Below are positions 23,504 through 33,645 of a stretch of 64,000 nt of DNA, piece by piece (position 1 is the first letter of the stretch; every line of letters starts with the position of its first letter). Position numbers and translations under genes: made by a program. A model generated the notes under the pieces. That model was not told where the DNA came from. It saw only the letters and a program-made list of their open reading frames with translations, and did not search any database. The stretch covers positions 22,290-86,289 of the forward strand of contig VWPU01017872.1 of the NCBI GenBank assembly GCA_013398955.1. Direction: 5' to 3'. The DNA comes from Callaeas wilsoni (lineage: Eukaryota > Chordata > Aves > Passeriformes > Callaeidae).

Positions 23504-24094
23504 TTAGGTGCTCATTGCTTCCCAGAACCTGTCCCATGTGTTCAGGCCTCTTCCCAATGACTGTAACCCCCAGCTCCTTCCCATGGCCGTAAGAGACTGT
23601 CTCAGCTCCTTCCCATGGCCATAAGAGACTGTCTCATCTGCAGGTTTTTCTTGGTCACTTGCACTGACAATTTTCCCTGACACAGTGTAAAAATCCTTGT
23701 ATTTGCTGCTGAGCTCCCTGGGTAGGTTCCTCACAGTGCTGTCAGTCCTGAATGTGGGCTCTGATGTCTTCTCCTCATGCAGCACAAAGGTGCTCCTTCC
23801 ATTGACCTGGGATGGGTCAGTGAGGGTCTGTAAATTGAAGCGTACTTGATGGAAATAAATAATATGTTCTATGATAAAATATCCCCTTCCAGGAGAGCCC
23901 ATGCAATAGGAAATATCAATTCTTTGACTCCCATTGGGACAGCAATGATGTTCAAAGGATTGTGAGGAGTGAGCATCACTTCCCATTATCCACAGGAATG
24001 GGAGGTTTGTGGCTGAAATGTTGAATGAGAAGCCTGAAGGTCTGGGGTCTATTCTAGACCAAATGTGGCCTTTAAGAGGGCTGGGATTTTTCAA
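23504..24094 (-). other. Orphan open reading frame, 196 codons, function unknown
   Basis: An uninterrupted minus-strand frame in DNA of ordinary GC content, outside any recognised repeat. It opens at a TTG, so no credible initiator is seen; if real it would be part of an exon. The predicted product is polar, with an aromatic and Cys-containing N-terminal half (His-His-Cys-Cys around residue 50) and a Ser/Glu/Lys-rich C-terminal half, and shows no domain I recognise. A 32-bp tandem duplication near its C-terminal part changes the reading frame, yet both copies stay open. Chance is a fair explanation given the 64 kb searched. Not called as a gene. Confidence 0.12.
23572..23635 (+). repeat. 32-bp direct tandem duplication, two copies
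   Basis: Copies at 23572-23603 and 23604-23635 begin AGCTCCTTCCCATGGCC and end AAGAGACTGTCTC. They differ at one base (CCGTAAG versus CCATAAG). Confidence 0.95.
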
Positions 24095-27000
24095 GACCGC
24101 TCATCACAGCTCCAGTTCTTCTGTGAATGAAACCTCTTCTGATCATAACCAAGAAACAGCCCTGTGTGCTTCTGATTGCCACCTTTAAAATGGATCAGAC
24201 TCTTCTGACCTGCTCCACAAACATGCTGCGTCCTTGTTGCTCAGCCACAGTATCAACCAGCACTTCTGAAAAGCCCAGGTAGGAACAAGACCTGCAGGAG
24301 ATCTCTTGGGACTGAGTTCCAGTGCTTTGGAGATGCTGGAGGCAAGGGCAGCTACTTCCCAGCACGGGGCCCCTGACACACAGTCAAACAGTGTTAGGGC
24401 CAAGAAGTGGGGATTTCTTCCACCAAAAGGAGGCCCTCCAGCTCGCAGGTTCTGGGGATGGATTTTCCACTGCAGGATTGGGACCACATGGTATGTCACC
24501 TGGGATTTCCTGTACCAGGGAGCTCTCTGCTTTCAGGAACTGGACACCCTCTCAAGGAAACTCAGGGCTCCCCAAGCTGAGGTTGTCCCAGTTTTCAGTT
24601 ATCTTGCCAGCACAAGACCTGTGAGAGGTTCACACTCCCAGGACACCTGAAACAGGTCCCTGGAGTTATCTGGTGGCCTGTGGGAGGTGAGGCTGGGCTC
24701 AGTTCTACAGGAGAATTTTGATTTTTCTAGTTCCTCGCTGCTGTTCTCCCCTAGCAAATGGATTGGGCCTGCTCGCTGCAGAACATTTGTGTGTTCTGTT
24801 CACTTGCTGCATTGTCCTGCCCCGGAGCTGCGGGAGGTTCAGCGGGAGACCGAGTTCTCCCAGCGCCAGCTGCAGCCCTCAGTCCATGCACGCACCGGTC
24901 CCTGCCAGATTGCACTGAGAGTACAAAGGAGAAGAAAGAAACTAGCTCCTCGGCTGGTGTTTGTGTAGTTTACAAAGCCTCTTTTGCAGAGTTTCTGATC
25001 CCAGTTGGCCAGGGCTGCCGGGCTGTCCCAGCGCTGCTCGGCTGCAGAGCCCGGGGAGAGCAGAGCAGAGGGAGGGCGAGCGGGATCTGTCCTTGAGAGC
25101 AGGCTGGCACGGAATGGGGACACTGGCACCACAGCATCCACACCAAGGAATTTCTGTGCTGGAACCTGCCTGTCCAGCCAGGGATGCATCTTTTTAAATC
25201 CTATTAGATTTCCACTCCCCTCATGCAGGATGAACTTCCATTTCCCCGTTGGTGTTTGTCTCTCCCTGCCATGGCAGCCTTTCTCAAGTCTTTGTCCACC
25301 ATCAGTATCTTTCTGTTTTTATGCCAACTCCTTCTCCCAAAGCTAAGCTGGGAGGTACTTTTCTAGAAATCTGCCCTCTGCCCACTATTTCTCATCTAAG
25401 TGCCACCTGCTTTCTTGTTGCTCGTGACCTTTACAGTTCACCTTCTAAACTTCATCCTCTCTGACTGAAGTCCGTGTTTCCTGTGGAATGTTGTCTCTCA
25501 TGCACTGTGTATATCTGGGTGAGGAATTACCACATTGCTTTGTTCTACAGAAACAGCTTATTTTGTTTACAGACAAATTTGCATGGGTATGGGCTGTGTC
25601 TGGTAAGTGCCATGTCGATTTTCATTCTAAGTTATTTATTATCCAGTTGTACCCACGTCTTTTAATTGCTTTCTTTCCTTCAGACTGTTTCCTAAAGCCG
25701 CACTGGCAAGCCCTGTGTGCCACCAGGGGCAGGGAAATGTGCCACGCTCTGTACCTGTCATGGATGTAAAAGCTGAGGGAGATTCCCCTTCAAGTCTTGC
25801 AGTGGGTCCCTGTGCCTGGGACCCCAGCCTGTACCCCTGCACCCCACAGCCCGCTCGGGCATGGCCATAGCCACCCCTGCAGATGCCAGCCTTGCCAGCA
25901 GCTCCGGAGGAGGGACGCAGCTGGGTCACGGGAAGCGATGGCTGTGGCTGTGACACACGTGAGGCTGCTGACGCACCAGTGTCTTTATTCCTCAGTTCCG
26001 CTTTTGGTCACCCATGGTGCAAAAGATGGTTTTCATCATATTTTTGGGGTGCTGCTGTTGAACAGTGTTTTGCTTTGGGCTGCCACGGATTGTGGCTCAT
26101 CTTCTGCCTGGCCCTTGTCTGGGGGTGACGCTGTGAGCTCCCAGACATGGGGACAGCCCCGGTGAGGGGCAGCGCTGTCACACCACCCTCGTCCAGGGCA
26201 TTGTGCTTGTATAAATGACCAAAATCACGTAGATCCTGGTGGGCTTTGAATTTTGACCTTGTTTGCTGTGGAGATGGGACTTTGTAACGTAACTATCTCC
26301 TCACAAGTGAAAGCTGTTGGTCCCTGAGGGAAGAACAAAGGAAAATCTTTCTGATTTGAGGGGAAAGGCCAGTGTTATTTATTTTACAGCTTTGAGGAGG
26401 TAAACAGGGCAGCAGAGTCCAGAACAATTAAAATATTGGCTGAGCGTGGGTGACATCTCGGAGATGGGTCTTTTTTAATTTTAAAGCCTGCAGACAGGGA
26501 AACAAGCTGACATCATGTGAGATTTTAGAAATACTGCTGGGGAGAGGCCTCCCACATGGTGGCTCCAGTACAAACCAAGGCAGGGCCGCCCAGTTTGGTC
26601 TCATGGCTGCTCAGGATGGTTGGCTTCCCTGCCAGAGGCTTGTGCTGTGCCCCTCAGCAAGACGCTCAAGTAGAAATGCACAGCCTGCTTTTCTCTTCTG
26701 AGGCTGCCCCGATACACAGCCCAGCTTCTCTGCACCCCCTCATCGCTGGGTACCCAGGGAATACAGAGGGTCTGAAGGGAGAGGGGCTAACCCCCACGGA
26801 CTGCACACCGAATCCCATCCTCTGTCCTCCCTTGGGTTGAATACTGCTGTTGATGTGCTCTGCAGCCACTGGAATCACCAGGGGATGTGCTGCGGGTTTT
26901 AGCATCGGGCTGTGCTCCTAGAGGGGGGCTGCCCCTGCCCATGAGACAGGGGCTGTGAGAGTGGAGACCATCGCAGTGAGGTGAGGACAGCATTAATGCA

Positions 27001-27099
27001 GACTTTGGGGCTCCATGTCCCTCCTCCTGCCGAGGAACGCAGGGCACGGAGCCTGCCAGACTGCTGTCTGCAGGGACAGGAGCAGGAGGGGGCATGGGG
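24095..27099. other. Single-copy DNA, GC rising toward the right
   Basis: No repeat or exon recognised. Moderate CpG content around 24830-25090, then an AT-richer stretch until GC rises again after 26900 toward the CpG island. Confidence 0.4.
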
Positions 27100-27930
27100 A
27101 CGATGATTCCTGCTGCTGGCAGCGCTCTCGGTCCTGAGAGAGATCTCAGCGCGGAGTCCAAGGAGCCCCGCGCCCGAGGGGGAGATGCAGACCCCGCCGG
27201 CTGTGTCCCGTGGGTGGGAGGGCTGCGCCGGCCGCCCGGGAGGAAATCCACCTCGGGGAAGGATGCTGCGGAGGGAGGAGAAGCGCCGGCACAGCGCTGA
27301 CAGGGCGAAGCTGCTGGCAGGCAGCTGTCTCCAGGGTGGCTGCAGCACTGCAGCATCAATTAACCTTTGGGGAACTTCTGCCAGTGCCGCTCAGGCGTAG
27401 CCGCGGCTCCGCCGTGCCGAGCGATGGGGCGCGAACCTGCCGCGGTGGAAGGCTGCAGCCAGACTACAAAAGCCCGAGCAGGAGCCAGCCACCTGAGCCG
27501 AAGTGCCTCTGTCTCGCTCACTAGCCTGCGCTAAGTGCTTTTATCTCCTCTCCTTGTGTTTACGAGGGTGGCTTTCTCCTTCGCGCGGTGGCAGTGCCGC
27601 GGAATGCTAATGGAGAGCGAGTGGCGGCTGCCCTCCGCAGTCCTTGGCAGGCAATTTCCTCGGGGCCAGGCCCCCGACCCCGCTGGCTCTGCAGGGAGAG
27701 TGTGACCCCCATCCTGCAGCCCTGCCCGGACCCCACCGTGCCGGCCCTGGCCCCCACCCAGCTCCGTGGGGCAGTGCCAAAATAGCCGTTTCCCCCCAGC
27801 CAGAGGGACCTTGGGAGACCTGAGCCTTGGTGGCTGTGTAGCACGGATGTTCCCGCACTGCAGCCTCGCCGGTGCCAGCGGGGAGGCCGTGCCCGAGGAA
27901 AGGGGGCTCTCGGCACGGGGTGTTGGCCTC
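27100..27930. promoter_or_regulatory. CpG island, candidate promoter
   Basis: I count roughly 34 CpG dinucleotides between 27100 and 27480 in sequence of about two-thirds GC, an observed-to-expected ratio near 0.8. CpG content stays raised to about 27930. This contrasts with the CpG-poor surroundings and fits an unmethylated vertebrate promoter. A TATA-like TACAAAAG lies at 27465-27472, just inside the densest part, which would suit plus-strand initiation near 27495, but direction cannot be fixed. Open frames on both strands are expected in such GC-rich DNA and none is recognisable. An orphan intragenic or enhancer island is the main alternative. Confidence 0.5.
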
Positions 27931-28466
27931 CAGGCAGTGGTGAGCTCATGGTTCCTGCAGCTCCGTCCTGATCACGGCTCCTGCAGCTCCATCCCACGAG
28001 CACTGCGCTTTGTGTGTTCGTCAGGCATCTCTGGCCGTCTGGGAAGTCCAGACTGGGAAGTTAGTGGGCAAAATGAGAGGGGAAGAAATAGAAAATAGCA
28101 GCAAGGATTTAGAAAGAGCAGCAGTACCAGGGAGGTGTCCTCCAGGGAGGAGTCTGGTCAGGCTCGTCCATAAATCATGTGTGCTCCAGCGCACGACCTC
28201 TTCTTGGCCACTGAGCTCTGCTCTTCAGAGAGTAAGACACTCCTTGGCCAAAGCCCTCTGAGGCAGTCAGGCATCAAATTCCTGGAAACGTGGGCTAAAA
28301 CCATGTGCTTCATCCCAGCCAGATGTGATGACTGTTGTCACTGCTTGGGGCGCAAGGGAACACCAGGGGTAGACCAGGCACCATAGCACATGCTTGCTGT
28401 CACTTTGGAAGCTGTGGCAGGGATGTGCCATGCTTCCCATGGCTGCCCTCAGCCAGGCAAGATGCA
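27931..28466. other. Flank of the CpG island, nothing recognised
   Basis: CpG density falls away. No splice-supported exon or repeat is recognised before the 124-bp duplication. Confidence 0.4.
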
Positions 28467-28714
28467 GCAGGAGCCTCCCTCTTTCACCCTGAAAGAGATG
28501 GACTCCTTCATGACCAGGGAGACCATAAGGAATCAGGAGTTTGGCGTCGTGTGGCAGGATCCCCTGGATTTCATATCACCTTTCCCAAGGGCAGGAGCCT
28601 CCCTCTTTCACCCTGAAAGAGATGGACTCCTTCATGACCAGGGAGACCATAAGGAATCAGGAGTTTGGCGTCGTGTGGCAGGATCCCCTGGATTTCATTT
28701 CACCTTTCCCAAGG
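28467..28714 (+). repeat. 124-bp tandem duplication, two nearly identical copies
   Basis: Copy 1 is 28467-28590 and copy 2 is 28591-28714. Each starts GCAGGAGCCTCCCTC and ends CCTTTCCCAAGG. I find one difference, TTCATATCACC in the first versus TTCATTTCACC in the second. A further GCAG follows copy 2, the start of another unit. The unit is not a multiple of 3, so it would break any reading frame. It matches no repeat family I recognise. Confidence 0.97.
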
Positions 28715-30429
28715 GCAGCCACTCCGTGAGCTCTCAGCTCAGCTGGGGCAGCGTTGCCAGCACTTTCCCAGCCCATGCCTCCCCTGCCTCTTTCCCTGCA
28801 TGCAGCTTTTCCTACAGGCTCCAAGGGAGCCATTTCCATGCTGCAGGGGAGCTGCAGGCAGCGGAGCCAAGAGGCAGCAGCAGAACCTGGCTCCCTTCAG
28901 GTGCCCGGCTTAGAGACAGCGTTGCAGCCCCTGCCTGCACCCAGGTCCTGCCTGGCGCCTGCCTGCGTGTGTTCCCTCACGGAAAGGGCCACATTGGCCA
29001 CTTCTCCTATGATCTCACCCTGGCCAGAGCTGTGAGTCATCGGAAACCTGGTCCCCCTCTGGGGCTGAGCCAGAGCTGGCCAAACTGATGGAAAGACCAC
29101 CAAGGCCTTTGGGACCAGTCTGAGCTCCACTGCTGCTGCAGTCCTCGTGGTGGGGGACAGCCTGTGAGGGCCGGAGCAGGGCTGGGATCAGCTCTGTGGG
29201 GAGCACCAGGGGTGCTGCCACAGCAGCTCTGCCTCTCCTGCATCCCTGAGCCACCAGCAGTGACGCTGCCTCCTTGGTGAGGAGTTCAGCTCCCATGGCA
29301 GTGGGGTGGAGATCCAGCCCTGGCCTCAGCGTGGGCCATCTTTGGCATCCCCTCCCTTGCCAGATGGTGATTTATAAACCCCTGGGGCGGGGAAGCTGGG
29401 GAGCAGCAGGGCAGCTGTGCGGCTTTGTGAATCTGTCACAAGGTGGTTTCCAGTAAGGACAGCTCATTTCTTCCAGAGCATTTGAAAACATGAGCTGGAA
29501 ATATCCCCGCCCGTCCTTTGTAAGTGGGACCCGTGGCAAGGCTTCCGCAAGGTGGGGCTGGGCTTTTGCTATCATGGAGTATCTCATGTTATGTAGATGT
29601 TTTCTGTGCCTGGTAATAAGCTGCTGAAAATACAGATCATTTACTGTCAGTAGCAAGGAAAAGTCGAAGCTATCTCTCAGTACAGCTCCACTCCTGGAGA
29701 TTTCCCCCTCTGCCTCATGAGTTAGGTGATGCTGGTTATTCCAGAGACACCCACATACCCCTGTACATCCTTGCTACAGCCCTGCAGGGAATATCTGCTT
29801 CCCAAGACTCCCGGTGCTTGTATCACAGTGGGTGTCTGCCTTCAAGGCGGTACCTGTCAGACTGAGAGCTACCCTGAAACTTCACTTTGCCCACCAGTGA
29901 AAACACTAGAGGGGAAATTTGACCCTAACTATCAGAGCTGTCATCTTTCGAGAAAACCAGCCGGTTTCCACCAAGTTTCAGGTCCAGCTGAAGGTGGGAG
30001 GTGAAGGACAAGAACAGGAAGAGGCAGAAGCAGTGCAGCCTCAACCACAACAAGAGAGCAGCTTGGTTGTCTTCTTCTGCTCTCTTCCTGTAAGGCATCT
30101 GCACGGGGCTGTACTTGGCCACATCGAGTGTTTGCCTCCAGCTCCTGTTTTCATTAAAATGCCAAGCAGTGGGCTCACCAATGCCTAGATCTTGTGGTTG
30201 TTCCTCTGTGTCTGTATTCGAAGCAATGGATAAAGTCTCCTTGTCCAAAACCAGCCTTAACACCTATCATTACTGCTGGGAAGTGCGACGCTTTTCCTGC
30301 ATAGTGAAAAGTGCTGAAATCCCCCAAAATGTCTTTCTCCATCCTGGTGCTTCAGAGTGCTCTGACAGCATCGTGGGGGTCTGGACACTGCTCACATGGA
30401 GTCTGGCACGGCCATGGACAGAACCTGTA
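28715..30429. other. Single-copy DNA, nothing recognised
   Basis: GC-rich to about 29400, then AT-balanced. Overlapping frames on both strands have no family resemblance. Confidence 0.4.
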
Positions 30430-30640
30430 TGCTGACTGATTTAAGCTCCTTTAGAATGATGTAGTATGATATCACCATTATATCATAGTGCTGTCACACA
30501 TGTTGGGTTTAATCTGAGTGGAAACTGAGTTCCCAGAGAGCAGTATATCTTTTAAAATTAGGCTTAGCTAAATGCTTGTCATTGCAGGTTTATTAATGCT
30601 GAATACAAGCAATAATTGCTTCAGCTTCTCATGAATTTGC
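30430..30640. promoter_or_regulatory. AT-rich block with small hairpin, weak regulatory candidate
   Basis: Contains an 8-bp inverted repeat TATGATAT/ATATCATA with a 7-base loop at 30465-30487, plus TTTATTAATGC and GCAATAATTGCTTC. Composition is unlike the GC-rich flank. Function is inferred only from texture. Confidence 0.2.
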
Positions 30641-32504
30641 TTCAACTTTGTGTGAGTGTGTGGCTTTACCTGTCAGCTCAGGCTGCTTTTTAATCTGTGT
30701 CCCACAGCTACACAGCAGTGGGTCCCTCAGCCACCTCTCTGGGATAACTACATATTTGCAGTTTATCCCAGAAATTCATGGTGTCACACATGCCATGGCT
30801 CTGGAAGTTTGCAGATGGTTCTTGTGCTGGACATTGTGGTTGCATTTAGTGATATTTTGCCACAATGGACTGAGAATTGGAAAGTTACCTTTAAAATCTG
30901 GAACAGCTTCTTGAAGCTCTGGAAAGCGATGTTTTAAGAACCGCCTCTTCTTAATCTGTGGTCAATTGGAGACCTTCCACCTCTCCTTGTCCTTCCAGTT
31001 CTGTGCAACGCTTGTATTTCAGAGATGTTCACAAACACAGTCACAGGCAGGGCTGCTTGGTGAGCATTAACGCTATTGCAGGAGCAGGTGAATGTTCCTG
31101 TCCATGAAAAACTGAGCTGGTCCAGCCCACAGTGGCCATTGTGGTGTTACAGAAAAAAATCTGAGAGGTGTATTTTTCGTCTTTGAAGGATTTCCATCAA
31201 TGGCTCATTAGGTTTATCGAGGCAGCAATGATGTTGTCAAACACACTCTGTATGCCTACCCTGTTTTGCGAAGAACAAAACCATGTAACAACAAATTAAT
31301 GCACAGGCCAGTGGCTTTTTCATGATTGGTGGACATCAGTTTGGCCCTTTCCATACCTAGATAGCAGGTCCTAATTTTCTAGTTTAAAACCACTGAAGTG
31401 TCAAGAAGTGCCACACTGCTAGTCTGGGTCCAGATGCTGTCACAGCAGATGTCCTGGGCCTGGAGCTGTCACTTCTGTACTAAATGTCCCACTGCCGGTT
31501 TTGCCACGTTACAGGGCACAATCCTTGAGATGTTGTGGTGACATGACACACTTTGACTGGTTTTAGCTATGACTCTCCTTTGCTTGGCTCTTTAAAGTTC
31601 TCCCTTACAACTTGCCAGCTATGGAAAGAGCTCTTTTTACTCTTGTTTTGACAGTGGAATGGATGCCAGTTTTGGGGAAATGCTATAAATATCCCTGAGT
31701 CTGTGATCTCTGGTGTTAGTATTTCCTGGCAGTGCTTTCAAGAGTATCTGATTGATAAGCATTCAACACAATGGTGAGCCCTGACACATTTTTAAGTGTT
31801 CACAGATGTGGCAGATAACCTTGTCCCATCATCTTTGGATGCCAGGTTGAGGGCTGGACTTACTTTATTGATAGCCACAACTTCATCAAGGTCCACCGTA
31901 TCAGTGAGTCACAACATAGCCAAGTGTTCACTTTATTTCCAAGACACTTTAAAAGATTATCCTCACAGCTTCATCTATTTATTATTTTTAGGATGAGATG
32001 GAGGATGACAATGTTTTGGTTTCTTGTAAGTCACTTTCTAGATTCTTACAGATAATTAGAGAGCATAAAGCTATTTGTTTTTACAGGAGAGGTTACTTGG
32101 CTCTTGTGCAAGTGATCTTCTGGGATATCTGATGTGAAATGGCTTTTTAGGAAACTGTCCAGTTTGTCAGTTTACTCCATTTCATGAGCCTTTTAGTCAC
32201 AAAATCACTCTCATGTTTCTGGCTAACACCTCCAATTATCATTACATTTTCTCCTGCTGTGGCGAGTGACCTGCAAATCCACCGATGTCCCTCAGTAACA
32301 TTAATGAAGCCACTTCTATGACCAGCTTCTGCATCACCCCACCTCCCTGATGCTGAGTTGTTGGATCTTCCCTGGTGGTGCCTGGCTTCAGACAGAGCAG
32401 GATCTGCCCTTGGTGTCTGTATTTGAAACCTGATCAGAAATGCTCAGTCACCAGCGGTCCCCTCCCCTCCCCGTACTCTTCAGTGCACTCCAGAGCATCG
32501 TAAT
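30641..32504. other. AT-balanced single-copy DNA, nothing recognised
   Basis: Intron-like composition. No repeat, exon or RNA gene could be identified. Confidence 0.4.
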
Positions 32505-32775
32505 GGCTTGAGATGATGAATACTATGCAGACAACACACCCAGCTGTCCAAGCAGACAGTCAGCGGAGAAATGAAGATATGCCTGCCTAAGTAAAAGTTT
32601 GATTAATTGCATTAATTAGGCCCTAAGGTATGGTTCATAAAATAAGAGTACAACTGGTGTATTGGATTGGGGAATTGACTATGTGACAGGGAACAAACAG
32701 TGGCACGAACAGGAACTCGTCTCTGTCTGGAATGGCATGATAAATTATCAATTAAATAATGGAGAGTGACAAAGC
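32505..32775. promoter_or_regulatory. AT-rich block, strong conserved-element candidate
   Basis: Contains GATTAATTGCATTAATTA at 32601-32618, a pair of ATTAAT sites flanking TGC, and a second cluster of AT-rich motifs at 32740-32762. The sequence changes abruptly to CpG-containing DNA after about 32790. The motif density and isolation from repeats are typical of deeply conserved developmental enhancers. No target gene can be named. Confidence 0.4.
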
Positions 32776-33494
32776 TGCAGTCTGTGAGAGGCGACCTCCA
32801 GCCACGGCTGCGGCCGGCCCGGGTGGGTGACTCAGCCACGTCTGTCAGTCTCTCCAGTGCTTCCATAGGAGTTTGTTCTCCCATGGTCCCACCAGCACAG
32901 CGCTGGGCTTGTGGCCCTGTCAGCACTGCAGGGCGTTGGACCCTCATGGGGTGAGTGTGGGCTCAGCAGCCCTGGGGCCACTGGGCTCCTACAGGGACTG
33001 TACCAGAGCACTGGACATTCACCAGCTGCTGATCTCCTCCTGCCGTGGCAGCAGGACCATCTTCTGCTGGGCAAGTGGTGAAGAGGTATTAACTCATCCC
33101 AAAGGCACTGGTTTTGACCTGCCCATGTGTCACACCTTCTCTTCTCAGTGCGTCCCATCCTTTGGCATCATGGTATTTGCTCTCCAGGGTCCTGCCCCAG
33201 TGGGAGAGCCATGGGTCAGCTCAAGCACAAGATCCAGTAGCATTTCTCCTCCTGGATGCTGGGACTTTGTGCCAGGCCTTTGTGTGGCCACAGCTGCAGC
33301 TTCCTCATCCTCCTCTGTCCTTGCTGCTCTGAACGATGGGCTCCTCACTGCTCTTCCCTCCTATCCTGCCGCAAATCTGTGGGGATTTGCCTGCTGCCAG
33401 ACAGGGGCTTGTCTTCACCTGCACAGGCAGAGATGAGTGGACAGTCTGTGTTTGTGGCGTGCTTCACCACATCCCCTTCCCATTTCCCACCCAG
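32776..33494. other. Single-copy DNA between enhancer-like block and CpG cluster
   Basis: GC-rich with overlapping frames, including 187 codons on the plus strand at 32873-33436. No recognisable protein or splice arrangement. Confidence 0.35.
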
Positions 33495-33645
33495 GTGATC
33501 AGCGAGTTGCCGATACTCCAGGCTGGACCGGCTCCCGCCGATCTGCCGAGCGCCGCTGCCGCTCCCGTCTCAGGCAGCGCTGCTGTGTGTGTGCTGCAGG
33601 CGCAGCTGTGCAGGGGCAGGCTCTCCAGATTCCTCGTTACCGGTT
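33495..33645. promoter_or_regulatory. Short CpG cluster
   Basis: About fourteen CpGs in roughly 130 bases (for example GACCGGCTCCCGCCG, GCCGAGCGCCGCTGCCGC). It is too short for a classical island but could be the remnant of one or a small promoter or enhancer core. Confidence 0.3.

Noticed and set aside
28390..29088. 232-codon plus-strand frame over the tandem duplication
   Set aside because: The duplicated 124-bp unit is read in two different frames, giving unrelated peptides, which is not expected of a real protein repeat.
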